Part shown: positions 23,811 to 31,900 of the stretch, piece after piece
Position numbering within the stretch: position 1 is the first letter of the stretch
Layout of the letters: each line of letters opens with the position of its first letter
DNA from: Abiotrophia defectiva_A
GTDB taxonomy: Bacteria > Bacillota > Bacilli > Lactobacillales > Aerococcaceae
DNA length: 31,900 nucleotides
NCBI GenBank assembly: GCA_963546405.1
Contig: CAUUNL010000011.1
Span: forward strand, 1-31,900
Direction of reading: 5' to 3'
Program-made: the position numbers and the translations under genes
Notes under the pieces: model-generated
What the model saw: the letters and a program-made list of their open reading frames with translations, nothing else
What the model was told of the DNA's origin: nothing
Databases searched by the model: none

Positions 23811-23816
23811 TATAAT
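23811..23816 (+). promoter_or_regulatory. -10 box of the ligA operon
   Basis: A perfect TATAAT lies 61 bases before the ligA start; the -35 region (GAGAAA) is weak. Since pcrA has a terminator, this is the likely promoter for ligA-camS-gatCAB. Confidence 0.55.
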
Positions 23817-23876
23817 GTAGAATAGGGTAGTGGGCCCATGGCTCACTAGCTGACCTGGATATGAAGGAGAATGAAA

Positions 23877-25886
23877 ATGCCAAGCCAAAACCTTCAGGCA
23901 CGCCTTGAAGAAGTCAAGCACTTATTAAATGACTATGCCTACCATTACTATGTTCTAGACCAATCCTTGGTCAGTGACGCAAGCTATGATGCCCTCTATC
24001 GGGAACTGGAAGAAATTGAAGCGGCACATCCAGAATGGATTACGCCAGATTCGCCTACCCAACGGGTCGGTGATCAGCTCCTCGAAGGCTTTAGTAAAGT
24101 GGCTCACGCAGAATCCATGTATAGTCTAGGCAATGCCTTCAGTCCAGAAGAAGTGACACAATTTATTGAGCGGGTGACCCAGCAAGTCGAGGGGCCTGTC
24201 TCCTTTATGTGTGAATGTAAAATCGATGGCTTGGCCATTGCTCTTACCTACCAAGATGGTGTCTTTGTACGTGGCGCCACGCGGGGGGATGGGACAATTG
24301 GCGAAGACATCACCCAGAATCTTCGTACCATTCGCTCCTTGCCTCTACGTCTAAGACAAAATCTGTCAATAGAAGTGCGCGGTGAATGTTACATGCCTAA
24401 GGCTGTCTTCCTTGCACTCAATGAGGAACGCGAAGCCCAAGGCCAAGAAATCTTTAAGAATCCCCGCAATGCGGCGGCTGGTGGCTTACGTCAGTTAGAC
24501 CCGCGTGCGGTGGCTGACCGCCAACTCAACATCTTCCTCTACAGTGCAGTCTACACGGATGAATTTCATCCTGAGAGTCAGGCCGGGCTCTTTGCGGCCT
24601 TTGAGCAATTGGGGCTACGGACCAATCCGCTCAGACGCGAATGTCAGACGGCTGAAGAAGTGATTGACTATATCCAAATGATTGGCCAGCAGCGCCATGA
24701 CTTACCTTATGAGATTGATGGCGTGGTCATCAAGGTTAACCGCATTGACCAGCAACAGGCCTTAGGCTTTACGGTCAAGGCACCACGCTGGGCCATTGCC
24801 TATAAATTTCCGGCTGAAGAAGCGGTGACCACCCTGCGTGAGGTGGAGTGGACCGTGGGGCGGACGGGTGTCGTGACACCAACCGCCATTATGGATCCAG
24901 TGCCATTGGCAGGGACAACGGTCCAACGTGCTAGTCTCCACAATGTAGACTTGATTGAGAGCCTGGATGTGCGGATTGGAGACCAAGTCACGATTCATAA
25001 GGCGGGCGACATTATTCCTGAGATTACCTCAGTGCTTTTAGCCAAACGGCCCCAAGACAGTCAGCCCTTGGCCATTCCGACCCATTGTCCGGAATGTCAG
25101 ACGGCCTTAGTACGTCAGGGTGAAGAAGTGGCTTTACGCTGTCCTAACCTAGTCTGCCCGGCCCAGCGCCTAGCCCTCTTGAGCCACTTTGTCTCACGGG
25201 GTGCCATGAACATACAGGGCTTGGGACCGCGTATTCTCAACCAACTAGTCGCTAGTCAGGCAGTCACAGAATTAGATGATCTCTATCGTTTGAGCCTAGA
25301 GGACCTCTTAAGTTTGGATAAAATACAAGAAAAATCCGCCCAGAAATTACTGGCCGCTATTGAAGCCAGTAAGTCCAACTCCGCTGAGCGTCTGCTCTTC
25401 GGTTTGGGCATTCGACATGTGGGCGCCAAGGCGGCGCGCTTAGTCTTGCAAGTCTTTGGTGATTTGAACAGATTAAGCCAGGCGACTGCCGAGGAAATTG
25501 GGGCCATTGAAGGAGTCGGGCCAATTATCAGCCAGTCTCTAGTGCAATATCTGGCCTTGGAACCCAGCCAAGCCATGCTTAAACGTCTAGCAGAGGCAGG
25601 CGTTAACCTGACCTATCAGGGCCCGCAACCTCTTGAAGTGGCGGACGGCGCCTCAGCCAATGATTTCTGGTTAGGCAAAACGGTTGTCCTGACCGGGACC
25701 ATGGAAAGCTACTCACGTTCTGAAGCCAAGGAGCTCTTAGAAGCGCGGGGAGCTAAGGTCACCGGTAGTGTCTCTAAGAAGACCGATTATTTGGTGGCCG
25801 GGCAGGAAGCCGGAAGCAAATTAAGTAAGGCGGAGTCCTTGGGTGTGACCATCCTTGACGAAGCCAGTTTCTTAGCAAATCTATAA
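23877..25886 (+). CDS. ligA: NAD-dependent DNA ligase
   Basis: The 669-residue replicative ligase seals nicks using NAD. In order: the NAD-binding Ia domain (YAYHYYVLDQSLVSDASYDALYREL), the adenylation lysine Lys115 in CECKIDGLAIAL, RGDGTIGEDITQN, EVRGECYMP, the OB fold (VEWTVGRTGVVTPTA), the four-cysteine zinc finger (HCPECQT...RCPNLVCPAQ), helix-hairpin-helix repeats (FGLGIRHVGAKAARLV, EGVGPIISQSL) and the C-terminal BRCT domain (LGKTVVLTGTMESYSRSEAKELLEARGAKV). AAGGAG is seven bases before ATG 23877; the ATG at 23871 is too close to it. Length is normal and all domains are intact. Confidence 0.97.
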   Translation: MPSQNLQARLEEVKHLLNDYAYHYYVLDQSLVSDASYDALYRELEEIEAAHPEWITPDSPTQRVGDQLLEGFSKVAHAESMYSLGNAFSPEEVTQFIERVTQQVEGPVSFMCECKIDGLAIALTYQDGVFVRGATRGDGTIGEDITQNLRTIRSLPLRLRQNLSIEVRGECYMPKAVFLALNEEREAQGQEIFKNPRNAAAGGLRQLDPRAVADRQLNIFLYSAVYTDEFHPESQAGLFAAFEQLGLRTNPLRRECQTAEEVIDYIQMIGQQRHDLPYEIDGVVIKVNRIDQQQALGFTVKAPRWAIAYKFPAEEAVTTLREVEWTVGRTGVVTPTAIMDPVPLAGTTVQRASLHNVDLIESLDVRIGDQVTIHKAGDIIPEITSVLLAKRPQDSQPLAIPTHCPECQTALVRQGEEVALRCPNLVCPAQRLALLSHFVSRGAMNIQGLGPRILNQLVASQAVTELDDLYRLSLEDLLSLDKIQEKSAQKLLAAIEASKSNSAERLLFGLGIRHVGAKAARLVLQVFGDLNRLSQATAEEIGAIEGVGPIISQSLVQYLALEPSQAMLKRLAEAGVNLTYQGPQPLEVADGASANDFWLGKTVVLTGTMESYSRSEAKELLEARGAKVTGSVSKKTDYLVAGQEAGSKLSKAESLGVTILDEASFLANL

Positions 25887-25900
25887 AAAGTGGTGAAAAT

Positions 25901-27136
25901 ATGAAAAATAAATGGCAGAAGGGACTGACCCTCGCGGCAGTCAGTCTGACCCTGGCAGGGTGTCTTAACAACCTAGAAGCCGAAAATACCAAAAAACCAG
26001 TGGTCGGACCTAACCAGGTGGTGGTTCAGACCACTCAGAACCAGCTGTCTAGTGAGAATTACCGGGCAGTTATCAGCAATGGTCGCTACCAATTAGGGGT
26101 GGCCAGCAGCTCTGACAGCAACCTTAGTTCCGCCGGTAATATCCGTGCCTTTGAAGAAGGGCTCCTGCGGATTGCCAAAGGCGTCTTTCCAACCAACCAA
26201 TATTTCCTGCAAGAAGGAACCCTGATTAATCTGGAGACCATGACCCGTTGGATGGGCCGTGAATCAGATGATAACCCAGAAGGGCTGAACCCTCGTCTGC
26301 CGGATGATGCCGAGCAACAGCGTAAGGCTGAAAGTACCATTTCGGCACAAAGTAGTGAGTCAAGCCAGGAGGAATCGTCTAGTGCAGAATCTAGCTCCAA
26401 TGACCAGGTGATTACGGACGCGGCTGCAACGCCAATTTATCTGGCCCAAATCATGGAAAAAGACATTATGGTGGAAACCAACGATGGCTACTCTCTATCT
26501 GGGATTGTCATCGGTTTGGCCATGAATAGTGAATACCAATATACCGACTCCAATAACGTGGTGCACCGTCAGGAAATCTCGATCGGGGAAATGCGGGAGC
26601 GGGGTAAAGCCTACGCCAACACCATCGTGGGTCGTTTGCGGGCAACCCCTGAATTGCGTTCTGTGCCAATTTCTGTGGCCATTTTCAGTCAAGCCCCTGC
26701 CAATAATGTGGTGGGTGGGACCTTCGTCTTAGATGGGATTTCCCGTGAGGGGAATGCCGTAACCGATTGGACCGAGCATAACGAAAGCCGGGCTCTCCTG
26801 CCATTTGTAGGGACCAACCAAGGTAGTAACGACCAATACCCAGGTTTTGAGGAATTCCGGACCAAGGTCAGCGACTTCTTCCCTAAACTGAACGGGATTA
26901 CGGCTGAAGCCCTCAATATCAACGGCAGCCTAGCTTCGCTTAAGATTAATATCGTGACCCAGTTCTATGATTTAACCGAAATTACCGCCCTGACCCAGCA
27001 TGTGACAGATGTCGCCCAGAATACCTTCCCTGAAGGTCTGGACCTGCAAGTTCGGATTGAGTCATCAGAAGGGACCGAGGCCGTCATTACCAAGCCGGCG
27101 GGCAGCAACCAGTATCAATCGCAAATCCTAAAATAA
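25901..27136 (+). CDS. camS: CamS family lipoprotein (sex pheromone precursor family)
   Basis: This 411-residue lipoprotein has signal MKNKWQKGLTLAAVSLTLAG and lipobox Leu18-Ala-Gly-Cys21. After a linker come conserved CamS stretches (YQLGVASSSDSNLSSAGNIRAFEEGLLRIAKGVFPTNQYFLQEGTLI, YLAQIMEKDIM, GISREGNA). A Ser/Glu-rich insert (about 146-167) splits the domain. The cellular role is not clear; in staphylococci the cleaved signal peptide gives a plasmid-mating pheromone mimic. The gene lies 14 bases after ligA and before gatCAB, the normal order in this group, and is likely co-transcribed. The ribosome site (GGTGA) is modest, so coupling to ligA is likely. Confidence 0.9.
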   Translation: MKNKWQKGLTLAAVSLTLAGCLNNLEAENTKKPVVGPNQVVVQTTQNQLSSENYRAVISNGRYQLGVASSSDSNLSSAGNIRAFEEGLLRIAKGVFPTNQYFLQEGTLINLETMTRWMGRESDDNPEGLNPRLPDDAEQQRKAESTISAQSSESSQEESSSAESSSNDQVITDAAATPIYLAQIMEKDIMVETNDGYSLSGIVIGLAMNSEYQYTDSNNVVHRQEISIGEMRERGKAYANTIVGRLRATPELRSVPISVAIFSQAPANNVVGGTFVLDGISREGNAVTDWTEHNESRALLPFVGTNQGSNDQYPGFEEFRTKVSDFFPKLNGITAEALNINGSLASLKINIVTQFYDLTEITALTQHVTDVAQNTFPEGLDLQVRIESSEGTEAVITKPAGSNQYQSQILK

Positions 27137-27195
27137 GGTCCGCTCGTGCCTTTACCAACTAGCAAATAAAGTCAGTATCAGAAAGGAAGAATCGC

Positions 27196-27492
27196 ATGGT
27201 CCAACCAGCCGATATCAAACACGTCGCCAAATTGGCGAAACTCTCATTTGATGACAGCAAGATTGATGCCTTTACCGAGGAATTCAATGCTATCATCGAC
27301 TTTGTTGAGCAACTCGAACAAGTGGATACCCAAGGGGTCGCACCGACTTATCATGGCAACCAACTTATCAATGTCTTCCGTGAAGACAAGGCCCAAGCAG
27401 GGGTTGAGCGGGAGCTATTATTAGCTAATGTTAAAACTAGCAAGGATGGCTTCATTCAAGTACCAGCCATCATGGAAAGTGAGGAAGCCTAA
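27196..27492 (+). CDS. gatC: Aspartyl/glutamyl-tRNA amidotransferase subunit C
   Basis: The 98-residue subunit clamps GatA to GatB. Family features are IKHVAKLAKLSFDDSKIDAFTEEFNAIIDFVEQLEQVDTQGVAPTYH and the C-terminal FIQVPAIM. AAAGGAAG lies six bases before the ATG. No promoter or terminator separates it clearly from camS 59 bases upstream, so it is probably read from the ligA promoter. Confidence 0.96.
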   Translation: MVQPADIKHVAKLAKLSFDDSKIDAFTEEFNAIIDFVEQLEQVDTQGVAPTYHGNQLINVFREDKAQAGVERELLLANVKTSKDGFIQVPAIMESEEA

Positions 27493-27493
27493 G

Positions 27494-28960
27494 ATGACCC
27501 AATATCCAACGACAATCTTAGCCATGAAAGAAGGCCTAGCAGCCGGTAAATTTACATCCCAAGACTTGGTACGGGCGGCTTTCGAACGCATTGAAGCGAC
27601 AGATGCACAAGTGGCAGCCTTCTTGGCCCTCAATAAAGACTTGGCTCTAGAAGCAGCTGCTCAAGCGGATGCACGTGGCTATGGGGCGGATGCGCCAATC
27701 CTTAACGGGATTCCGATCGGGGTTAAAGATAATATTGTAACCAAGGGCTTGGTAACCACTGCTGCCAGCCGTATGCTGGAAGACTTCGTGCCAACTTATG
27801 ATGCGACGGTCGTAGAAAAACTTCACCAAGCCGGTGCCATCATTGTAGGGAAACTCAACATGGACGAGTTTGCCATGGGGGCTAGCTGTGAGCGCTCTGC
27901 CTTCAAGACGACGCGCAACCCTTGGGACTTGAACCGCGTACCAGGTGGGTCATCTGGTGGTTCTGCGGCAGCAGTAGCCGCTCGCCAAGTGCCTGCTAGC
28001 CTAGGGACCGATACTGGGGGGAGTATTCGCCAACCGGCAGCCTTTACTGGTTTAGTCGGGATGAAGCCAACCTACGGTTCCGTTTCTCGTTATGGTCTCA
28101 TTGCCTTTGGTTCTAGTTTAGACCAAATTGGGCCAATGACCTTAACCGTGGCCGATAACGCCCTGGTCTTAGAAGCCATTGCCGGTCACGATGCTAAGGA
28201 TTCCACTTCCTTGCCTGAAATTGATACTAACTATAGTGCCAAGATTGGCCAACCGTTAGCTGGCCTGAAGATTGGTTTCCCAGTGGATTATCGCTCAGAA
28301 GCCATCAACCAAGAAATTCGCGAGCGCATGGACCAAGCGGCTGCCTACTTTGAAAGCCAAGGGGCAGAGATTGTGGAGATTTCCTTGCCACATTCTAAGT
28401 ACGGGATCAATGTCTACTATATTATTGCCTCTTCAGAAGCCTCTTCTAACTTACAACGCTTTGACGGGATTCGCTATGGCTACCGTTCACAAAGCGCGCA
28501 AACCCTGGAAGAAGTCTATGTACAGTCACGGACGGAAGGTTTCGGTCCAGAAGTACAACGTCGGATTATGTTAGGGACCTTCAGCTTGAGCTCAGGTTAC
28601 TATGATGCTTACTTCAAGAAGGCAGCCCAAGTTCGGACCTTGATTATCCAAGACTTTGAGCAAGCCTTCCAAGCCTGTGATGTTATCATGGGGCCTGCGA
28701 CCACCTCAACGGCCTTTGAAATCGGAGGTCGGATCCAAGACCCAATCGAAATGTATGTGGCTGACCTCTTAACCGTGCCAGCTAACTTGGCCGGGCTACC
28801 AGCCTTGTCAGTACCAGCAGGTTTAGACCAAGCAGGGCTTCCTATCGGCTTGCAACTCATGGCTAAGCCATTGGATGAAGCAACCATCTATCAAGTGGCT
28901 GCTAACTTCGAAGCCGGACATGACTATGTCAACCAATCCCCACGGGCAGCCGTAGAATAG
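27494..28960 (+). CDS. gatA: Glutamyl-tRNA(Gln) amidotransferase subunit A
   Basis: The 488-residue amidase releases ammonia from glutamine for conversion of Glu-tRNA(Gln) to Gln-tRNA(Gln). The Ser-cisSer-Lys triad is seen as Lys78 (IGVKDN), Ser153 (GGSSGGSAAA) and Ser177 (TDTGGSIRQPAAF), one residue off the S. aureus numbering. The ATG lies one base after the gatC stop with GAGG nine bases upstream; an in-frame ATG inside gatC (27428) is rejected because MTQYPTTILAMKEGLAAG is the usual N-terminus. It is part of the gatCAB operon. Organisms with GatCAB often lack GlnRS. Confidence 0.97.
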   Translation: MTQYPTTILAMKEGLAAGKFTSQDLVRAAFERIEATDAQVAAFLALNKDLALEAAAQADARGYGADAPILNGIPIGVKDNIVTKGLVTTAASRMLEDFVPTYDATVVEKLHQAGAIIVGKLNMDEFAMGASCERSAFKTTRNPWDLNRVPGGSSGGSAAAVAARQVPASLGTDTGGSIRQPAAFTGLVGMKPTYGSVSRYGLIAFGSSLDQIGPMTLTVADNALVLEAIAGHDAKDSTSLPEIDTNYSAKIGQPLAGLKIGFPVDYRSEAINQEIRERMDQAAAYFESQGAEIVEISLPHSKYGINVYYIIASSEASSNLQRFDGIRYGYRSQSAQTLEEVYVQSRTEGFGPEVQRRIMLGTFSLSSGYYDAYFKKAAQVRTLIIQDFEQAFQACDVIMGPATTSTAFEIGGRIQDPIEMYVADLLTVPANLAGLPALSVPAGLDQAGLPIGLQLMAKPLDEATIYQVAANFEAGHDYVNQSPRAAVE

Positions 28961-28969
28961 GAGACCGCT

Positions 28970-30403
28970 ATGAATTTTGAAACGATTATCGGACTTGAAG
29001 TCCACGTGGAATTGAAGACTGATTCCAAGATGTTCAGCCCATCGCCTGCACATTTCGGGGCCGAACCTAACACCAACACCAACGAAATCGACTGGGGTTA
29101 CCCTGGTGTCTTGCCAGTAGTTAACAAACGGGCCATTGAATTTGGTATGCGGGCAGCTTTAGCGCTCAACTGCCAAATCGCGCCTGAAATGAAGTTCGAC
29201 CGTAAGAACTACTTCTACCCAGATAACCCTAAGGCCTACCAAATTTCTCAATTTGATACGCCAATCGGGTCAAATGGTTACATTGACATTGAAGTCGACG
29301 GCCAAACCAAGCGTATTCGCATCGAGCGTCTGCACTTGGAAGAAGATGCGGGGAAGAACACCCACGCTAGTGATGGCTATTCTTATGTCGACCTTAACCG
29401 TCAAGGGACTCCTCTGATTGAGATTGTCTCTGAAGCGGACATTCGCTCACCAGAAGAAGCTTATGCTTACCTGGAAGCTTTGCGTGAGAAAATCATGTAT
29501 ACGGAAGTTTCTGACGTTAAGATGGAAGAAGGGTCTATGCGTTGCGACGCCAACATTTCCCTACGTCCTTATGGCCAGGAAGCCTTCGGGACCAAGACTG
29601 AGCTCAAGAACCTCAACTCTTTCAACTTCGTTAAGAAGGGCTTGGCTTACGAAGAGAAACGTCAAGCTCAAGTGCTCTTAGCGGGCGGTAAGATTGGGCA
29701 AGAAACTCGTCGTTACGATGAAGCGACTGGTAAGACCTTGCTCATGCGGGTTAAGGAAGGGTCTGCGGACTACCGCTACTTCCCTGAACCAGACCTACCA
29801 TGGATTACCATCGCACCTGAATGGGTAGAAGCTGTTAAATCTACCATTCCTGAAATGCCAGATAGCCGTCGGGCACGCTATATCAAGGAGTTCGGCCTAC
29901 CTGCCTATGACGCTATGGTCTTAACCTTGACCAAGGAAATGTCTGATTTCTTCCAGGCAACCGTAGCCGAAGGGGCAGATCCTAAACAAGCCTCTAACTG
30001 GCTCATGGGTGAAGTGTCGGCTTACTTGAACAGTGCCAAAACTACCTTGTCTGGGACCCAATTGACGCCACACAACCTAGCGCAAATGATTCGTTTGATT
30101 GAATCAGGGACCATTTCTTCTAAGATTGCTAAGCAACTCTTCAAGATTCTGGTGACTGAGGGTGGCGATGCGGATGTCATTGTGCAAGAACGTGGCATGG
30201 CCCAAATTAGCGACCCAGCGCAAATCCAAGCCATTATTGATCAAGTCTTGGAGGCCAACCAAGCCTCTGTCGAAGACTATCGTAACGGCAAAGACCGAGC
30301 TGTTGGCTTCTTAGTCGGTCAAATTATGAAGGTATCTAAAGGGCAGGCCAACCCACAAGTCGTCAACCAATTGTTGATTAAGACTTTACAAACCTTCATC
30401 TAA
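28970..30403 (+). CDS. gatB: Glutamyl-tRNA(Gln) amidotransferase subunit B
   Basis: The 477-residue subunit phosphorylates the Glu on tRNA and takes the ammonia delivered by GatA. Seen are IIGLEVHVELKTDSKMFSPSPAHF, DRKNYFYPDNPKAYQISQFD, HLEEDAGKNTH, DLNRQGTPLIEIVSEAD, MRCDANISLRP and the C-terminal YqeY-like tRNA-binding tail (RAVGFLVGQIMKVSKGQANPQ). AGGAG lies before the ATG, nine bases after gatA. Length is normal. The 3' end of this gene also contains the promoter for the next gene. Confidence 0.97.
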   Translation: MNFETIIGLEVHVELKTDSKMFSPSPAHFGAEPNTNTNEIDWGYPGVLPVVNKRAIEFGMRAALALNCQIAPEMKFDRKNYFYPDNPKAYQISQFDTPIGSNGYIDIEVDGQTKRIRIERLHLEEDAGKNTHASDGYSYVDLNRQGTPLIEIVSEADIRSPEEAYAYLEALREKIMYTEVSDVKMEEGSMRCDANISLRPYGQEAFGTKTELKNLNSFNFVKKGLAYEEKRQAQVLLAGGKIGQETRRYDEATGKTLLMRVKEGSADYRYFPEPDLPWITIAPEWVEAVKSTIPEMPDSRRARYIKEFGLPAYDAMVLTLTKEMSDFFQATVAEGADPKQASNWLMGEVSAYLNSAKTTLSGTQLTPHNLAQMIRLIESGTISSKIAKQLFKILVTEGGDADVIVQERGMAQISDPAQIQAIIDQVLEANQASVEDYRNGKDRAVGFLVGQIMKVSKGQANPQVVNQLLIKTLQTFI

Positions 30404-30412
30404 ACGTATAAT
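30385..30412 (+). promoter_or_regulatory. Promoter of the L,D-transpeptidase gene
   Basis: TTTACA (30385-30390), 16 bases, then TATAAT (30407-30412): five of six and six of six matches. It is the best -35/-10 pair in the window. The -35 lies in the last codons of gatB and no terminator separates the genes, so read-through is also possible. Confidence 0.75.
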
Positions 30413-30448
30413 AGAGAGTAACGATAATTTTAGATAGGGGATTTGCCA

Positions 30449-31828
30449 ATGAAACGCTTTTTGAAATACAGCATGATTCTTCTGGGTTTATTAGCAGTAG
30501 CCTATATCGGGGGCTTGATCTTCTTCCTAGATCGCTTTACCTTCGGTAGCTACTTTGGAGATATTCCGCTCATGGGCTTAACTCAAGCCCAAGCCCAAGA
30601 GAAGATTGCTGAAGAACTTGGCAAGCGTCAAATTAACTTGCAAGAGAATGGGAAGACCACTGCCCAAGTGACTTTGGCTGAATTATCACCAAGTTATGAC
30701 TTGGATAAGGCGGTGGGTCAACTCTTCAATCAGCAAGATCCAGTTATGTGGCCATTGAGTTTTGGTAGCCACCAAGATGTTAAGGTGGACTCCAACATGG
30801 TCCATGTAGATAAAACCAAGGCAGCTCAAGTCCTAGCAGCCAAAGGCATTGATAACAGCCAACGTCAGGCGGCGACAGATGCTAGCATCGAATATACAGA
30901 AGCAGATGGCTATCAAGTGAAGTCAGATGTGACAGGTACTCAGGTTGATACAGATAGCCTGGCCCAAGATATGTTGGTTGCTGCGACACAAGAAAAGACC
31001 AGTGTGGATGTCAGCCAAGCCTATGCTAAGGCAACTATCCAAGCAGATAGCGACACCATGAAGTCCGCGATTGGCTTAATCAAGCAATATAGTGAGAACC
31101 CAATCGTTCTTCAGATTGCAGGCGATGATGTTCAAATTCCAACCAAGACCATTGAATCTTGGATGCACTTTGACGAGAATAACCAAGTCAGCTTCGACCG
31201 CGAAGCCATTAAGGCTTACGTTCAAGAGTTGAATGAAAAATACTCTACCTATAATAAGACGCGTGAGTTCAAATCAACCTTACGCGGTACAGTAGAGGTA
31301 CCACCTGGCATTATGGGCTGGGGCATTGAAGTGGACCAGGAAGTCGACAAGATTGAGCAAGAGCTGCTGGCACACCAACCAGTTAAGCGTGAACCTGCCG
31401 TGAACTCGACTGGTGGCGTGCCTAACGCCAAAGATGATATCGGCCCAACCTACGTGGAAGTCGATATCGCCAACCAAACCATGTTCCTCTATAAGGACCA
31501 TAAGAAAATTTTGGAGGCACCTGTTGTCACAGGTCAACCAGCAGCCGAAACGGTTCCTGGGGCAGGGGCTATCATTGAAAAATTGGCTGGGACCCGACTT
31601 AAGGGTTACAACCAGTTCTATCGAGTAGACTACTCTGTACCGGTTAACTACTGGATGCGTTTCGACGATAAGGCCCAAGGGATTCATGACGCCCCATGGC
31701 AAAGCCAATTTGGTGGCGAAGTCTGGACCCATAGTGGTTCATTGGGCTGTGTTAACTCACCACTAGACGCAGCTGCAACCATCTACGAGAACGTAGAATA
31801 CGGGACACCTGTTATCGTCTTTAATTAA
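30449..31828 (+). CDS. L,D-transpeptidase (YkuD family), membrane-anchored
   Basis: The 459-residue protein has a short cytosolic tail and one N-terminal membrane helix (about 8-28), two putative peptidoglycan-binding type domains (about 40-310) and a C-terminal YkuD domain starting YVEVDIANQTMFLYKDHK. The active-site motif HSGSLGCVN holds His428 and the catalytic Cys434; IHDAPW and GGEVWTH are also conserved. It would make 3-3 cross-links or attach proteins to peptidoglycan outside the membrane, by a route insensitive to most penicillins. AGGGGA is seven bases before ATG 30449; an upstream TTG at 30443 is less likely. It has its own promoter and terminator. Confidence 0.93.
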   Translation: MKRFLKYSMILLGLLAVAYIGGLIFFLDRFTFGSYFGDIPLMGLTQAQAQEKIAEELGKRQINLQENGKTTAQVTLAELSPSYDLDKAVGQLFNQQDPVMWPLSFGSHQDVKVDSNMVHVDKTKAAQVLAAKGIDNSQRQAATDASIEYTEADGYQVKSDVTGTQVDTDSLAQDMLVAATQEKTSVDVSQAYAKATIQADSDTMKSAIGLIKQYSENPIVLQIAGDDVQIPTKTIESWMHFDENNQVSFDREAIKAYVQELNEKYSTYNKTREFKSTLRGTVEVPPGIMGWGIEVDQEVDKIEQELLAHQPVKREPAVNSTGGVPNAKDDIGPTYVEVDIANQTMFLYKDHKKILEAPVVTGQPAAETVPGAGAIIEKLAGTRLKGYNQFYRVDYSVPVNYWMRFDDKAQGIHDAPWQSQFGGEVWTHSGSLGCVNSPLDAAATIYENVEYGTPVIVFN

Positions 31829-31832
31829 TAGC

Positions 31833-31863
31833 AAAAAACGAGACCTCTAGGTCTCGTTTTTTT
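31833..31863. terminator. Bidirectional terminator after the L,D-transpeptidase
   Basis: AAAAAACGAGACCT pairs perfectly with AGGTCTCGTTTTTT around CT, and one more T follows. It can stop transcription from both sides. Confidence 0.93.
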
Positions 31864-31900
31864 AGGTCTTGAGGTAAAAACAAACTTCCCATTATATCAT

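Noticed and set aside
31885..31900. TATAAT on the minus strand at the right edge
   Set aside because: It would drive transcription straight into a bidirectional terminator with no gene between; the flank is needed to judge it.

Overview
The window looks like the chromosome of a low-to-mid-GC Gram-positive bacterium of the order Lactobacillales, most likely near the Aerococcaceae (Abiotrophia/Facklamia/Globicatella-type) or streptococci. The grounds are strong AGGAGG ribosome sites, cre (CcpA) sites, PRD-type PTS control, an LPXTG surface protein, the conserved order pcrA - ligA - camS - gatCAB, and a type II-A CRISPR repeat very like that of Streptococcus thermophilus CRISPR1. The genus is inference only.

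Layout. (1) 1-1421: the leader-distal part of a CRISPR array with 22 repeats and 21 spacers. The last repeat is degenerate, so the leader and cas genes should lie left of the window. (2) 1422-1714: no gene; a possible decayed extra repeat, a terminator, then a promoter with a cre site. (3) 1715-7039: one PTS operon encoding a PRD regulator, EIIA, galactitol-family EIIC, EIIB, an archaeal-type triosephosphate-isomerase-like enzyme and a YjbQ/UPF0047 protein. (4) 7106-7726, minus strand: a CpXC zinc-ribbon protein. (5) 7847-18204: a host-glycan segment with a GH29 alpha-L-fucosidase behind a short leader ORF, a WalJ/YycJ metallo-beta-lactamase-fold protein, a 1519-residue cell-wall-anchored GH85 endo-beta-N-acetylglucosaminidase and a cytoplasmic GH2 beta-galactosidase. 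(6) 18283-21086, minus strand: a secreted and a membrane protein of unknown function, then the cysteine biosynthesis pair cysK-cysE. (7) 21293-31828: pcrA, ligA, camS, gatC, gatA, gatB and an L,D-transpeptidase.

How the parts work together. Near-consensus cre sites lie in the promoters of the PTS operon, the fucosidase and the endoglycosidase, so these should be repressed together on good carbon sources. The endoglycosidase would cut N-glycans from host glycoproteins at the cell surface, while the fucosidase and beta-galactosidase have no signal peptide and would act on imported fragments. The PTS operon joins a galactitol-type permease to an isomerase with an intact TIM active site and a YjbQ protein. 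It has no kinase, aldolase or dehydrogenase, so it does not match the classical galactitol or tagatose pathways. This is the best candidate in the window for an undescribed pathway. The right third is housekeeping: DNA repair and ligation, amidation of Glu-tRNA(Gln), and peptidoglycan cross-linking.

Many start codons were chosen from ribosome-site spacing rather than the longest reading frame; each entry says so.
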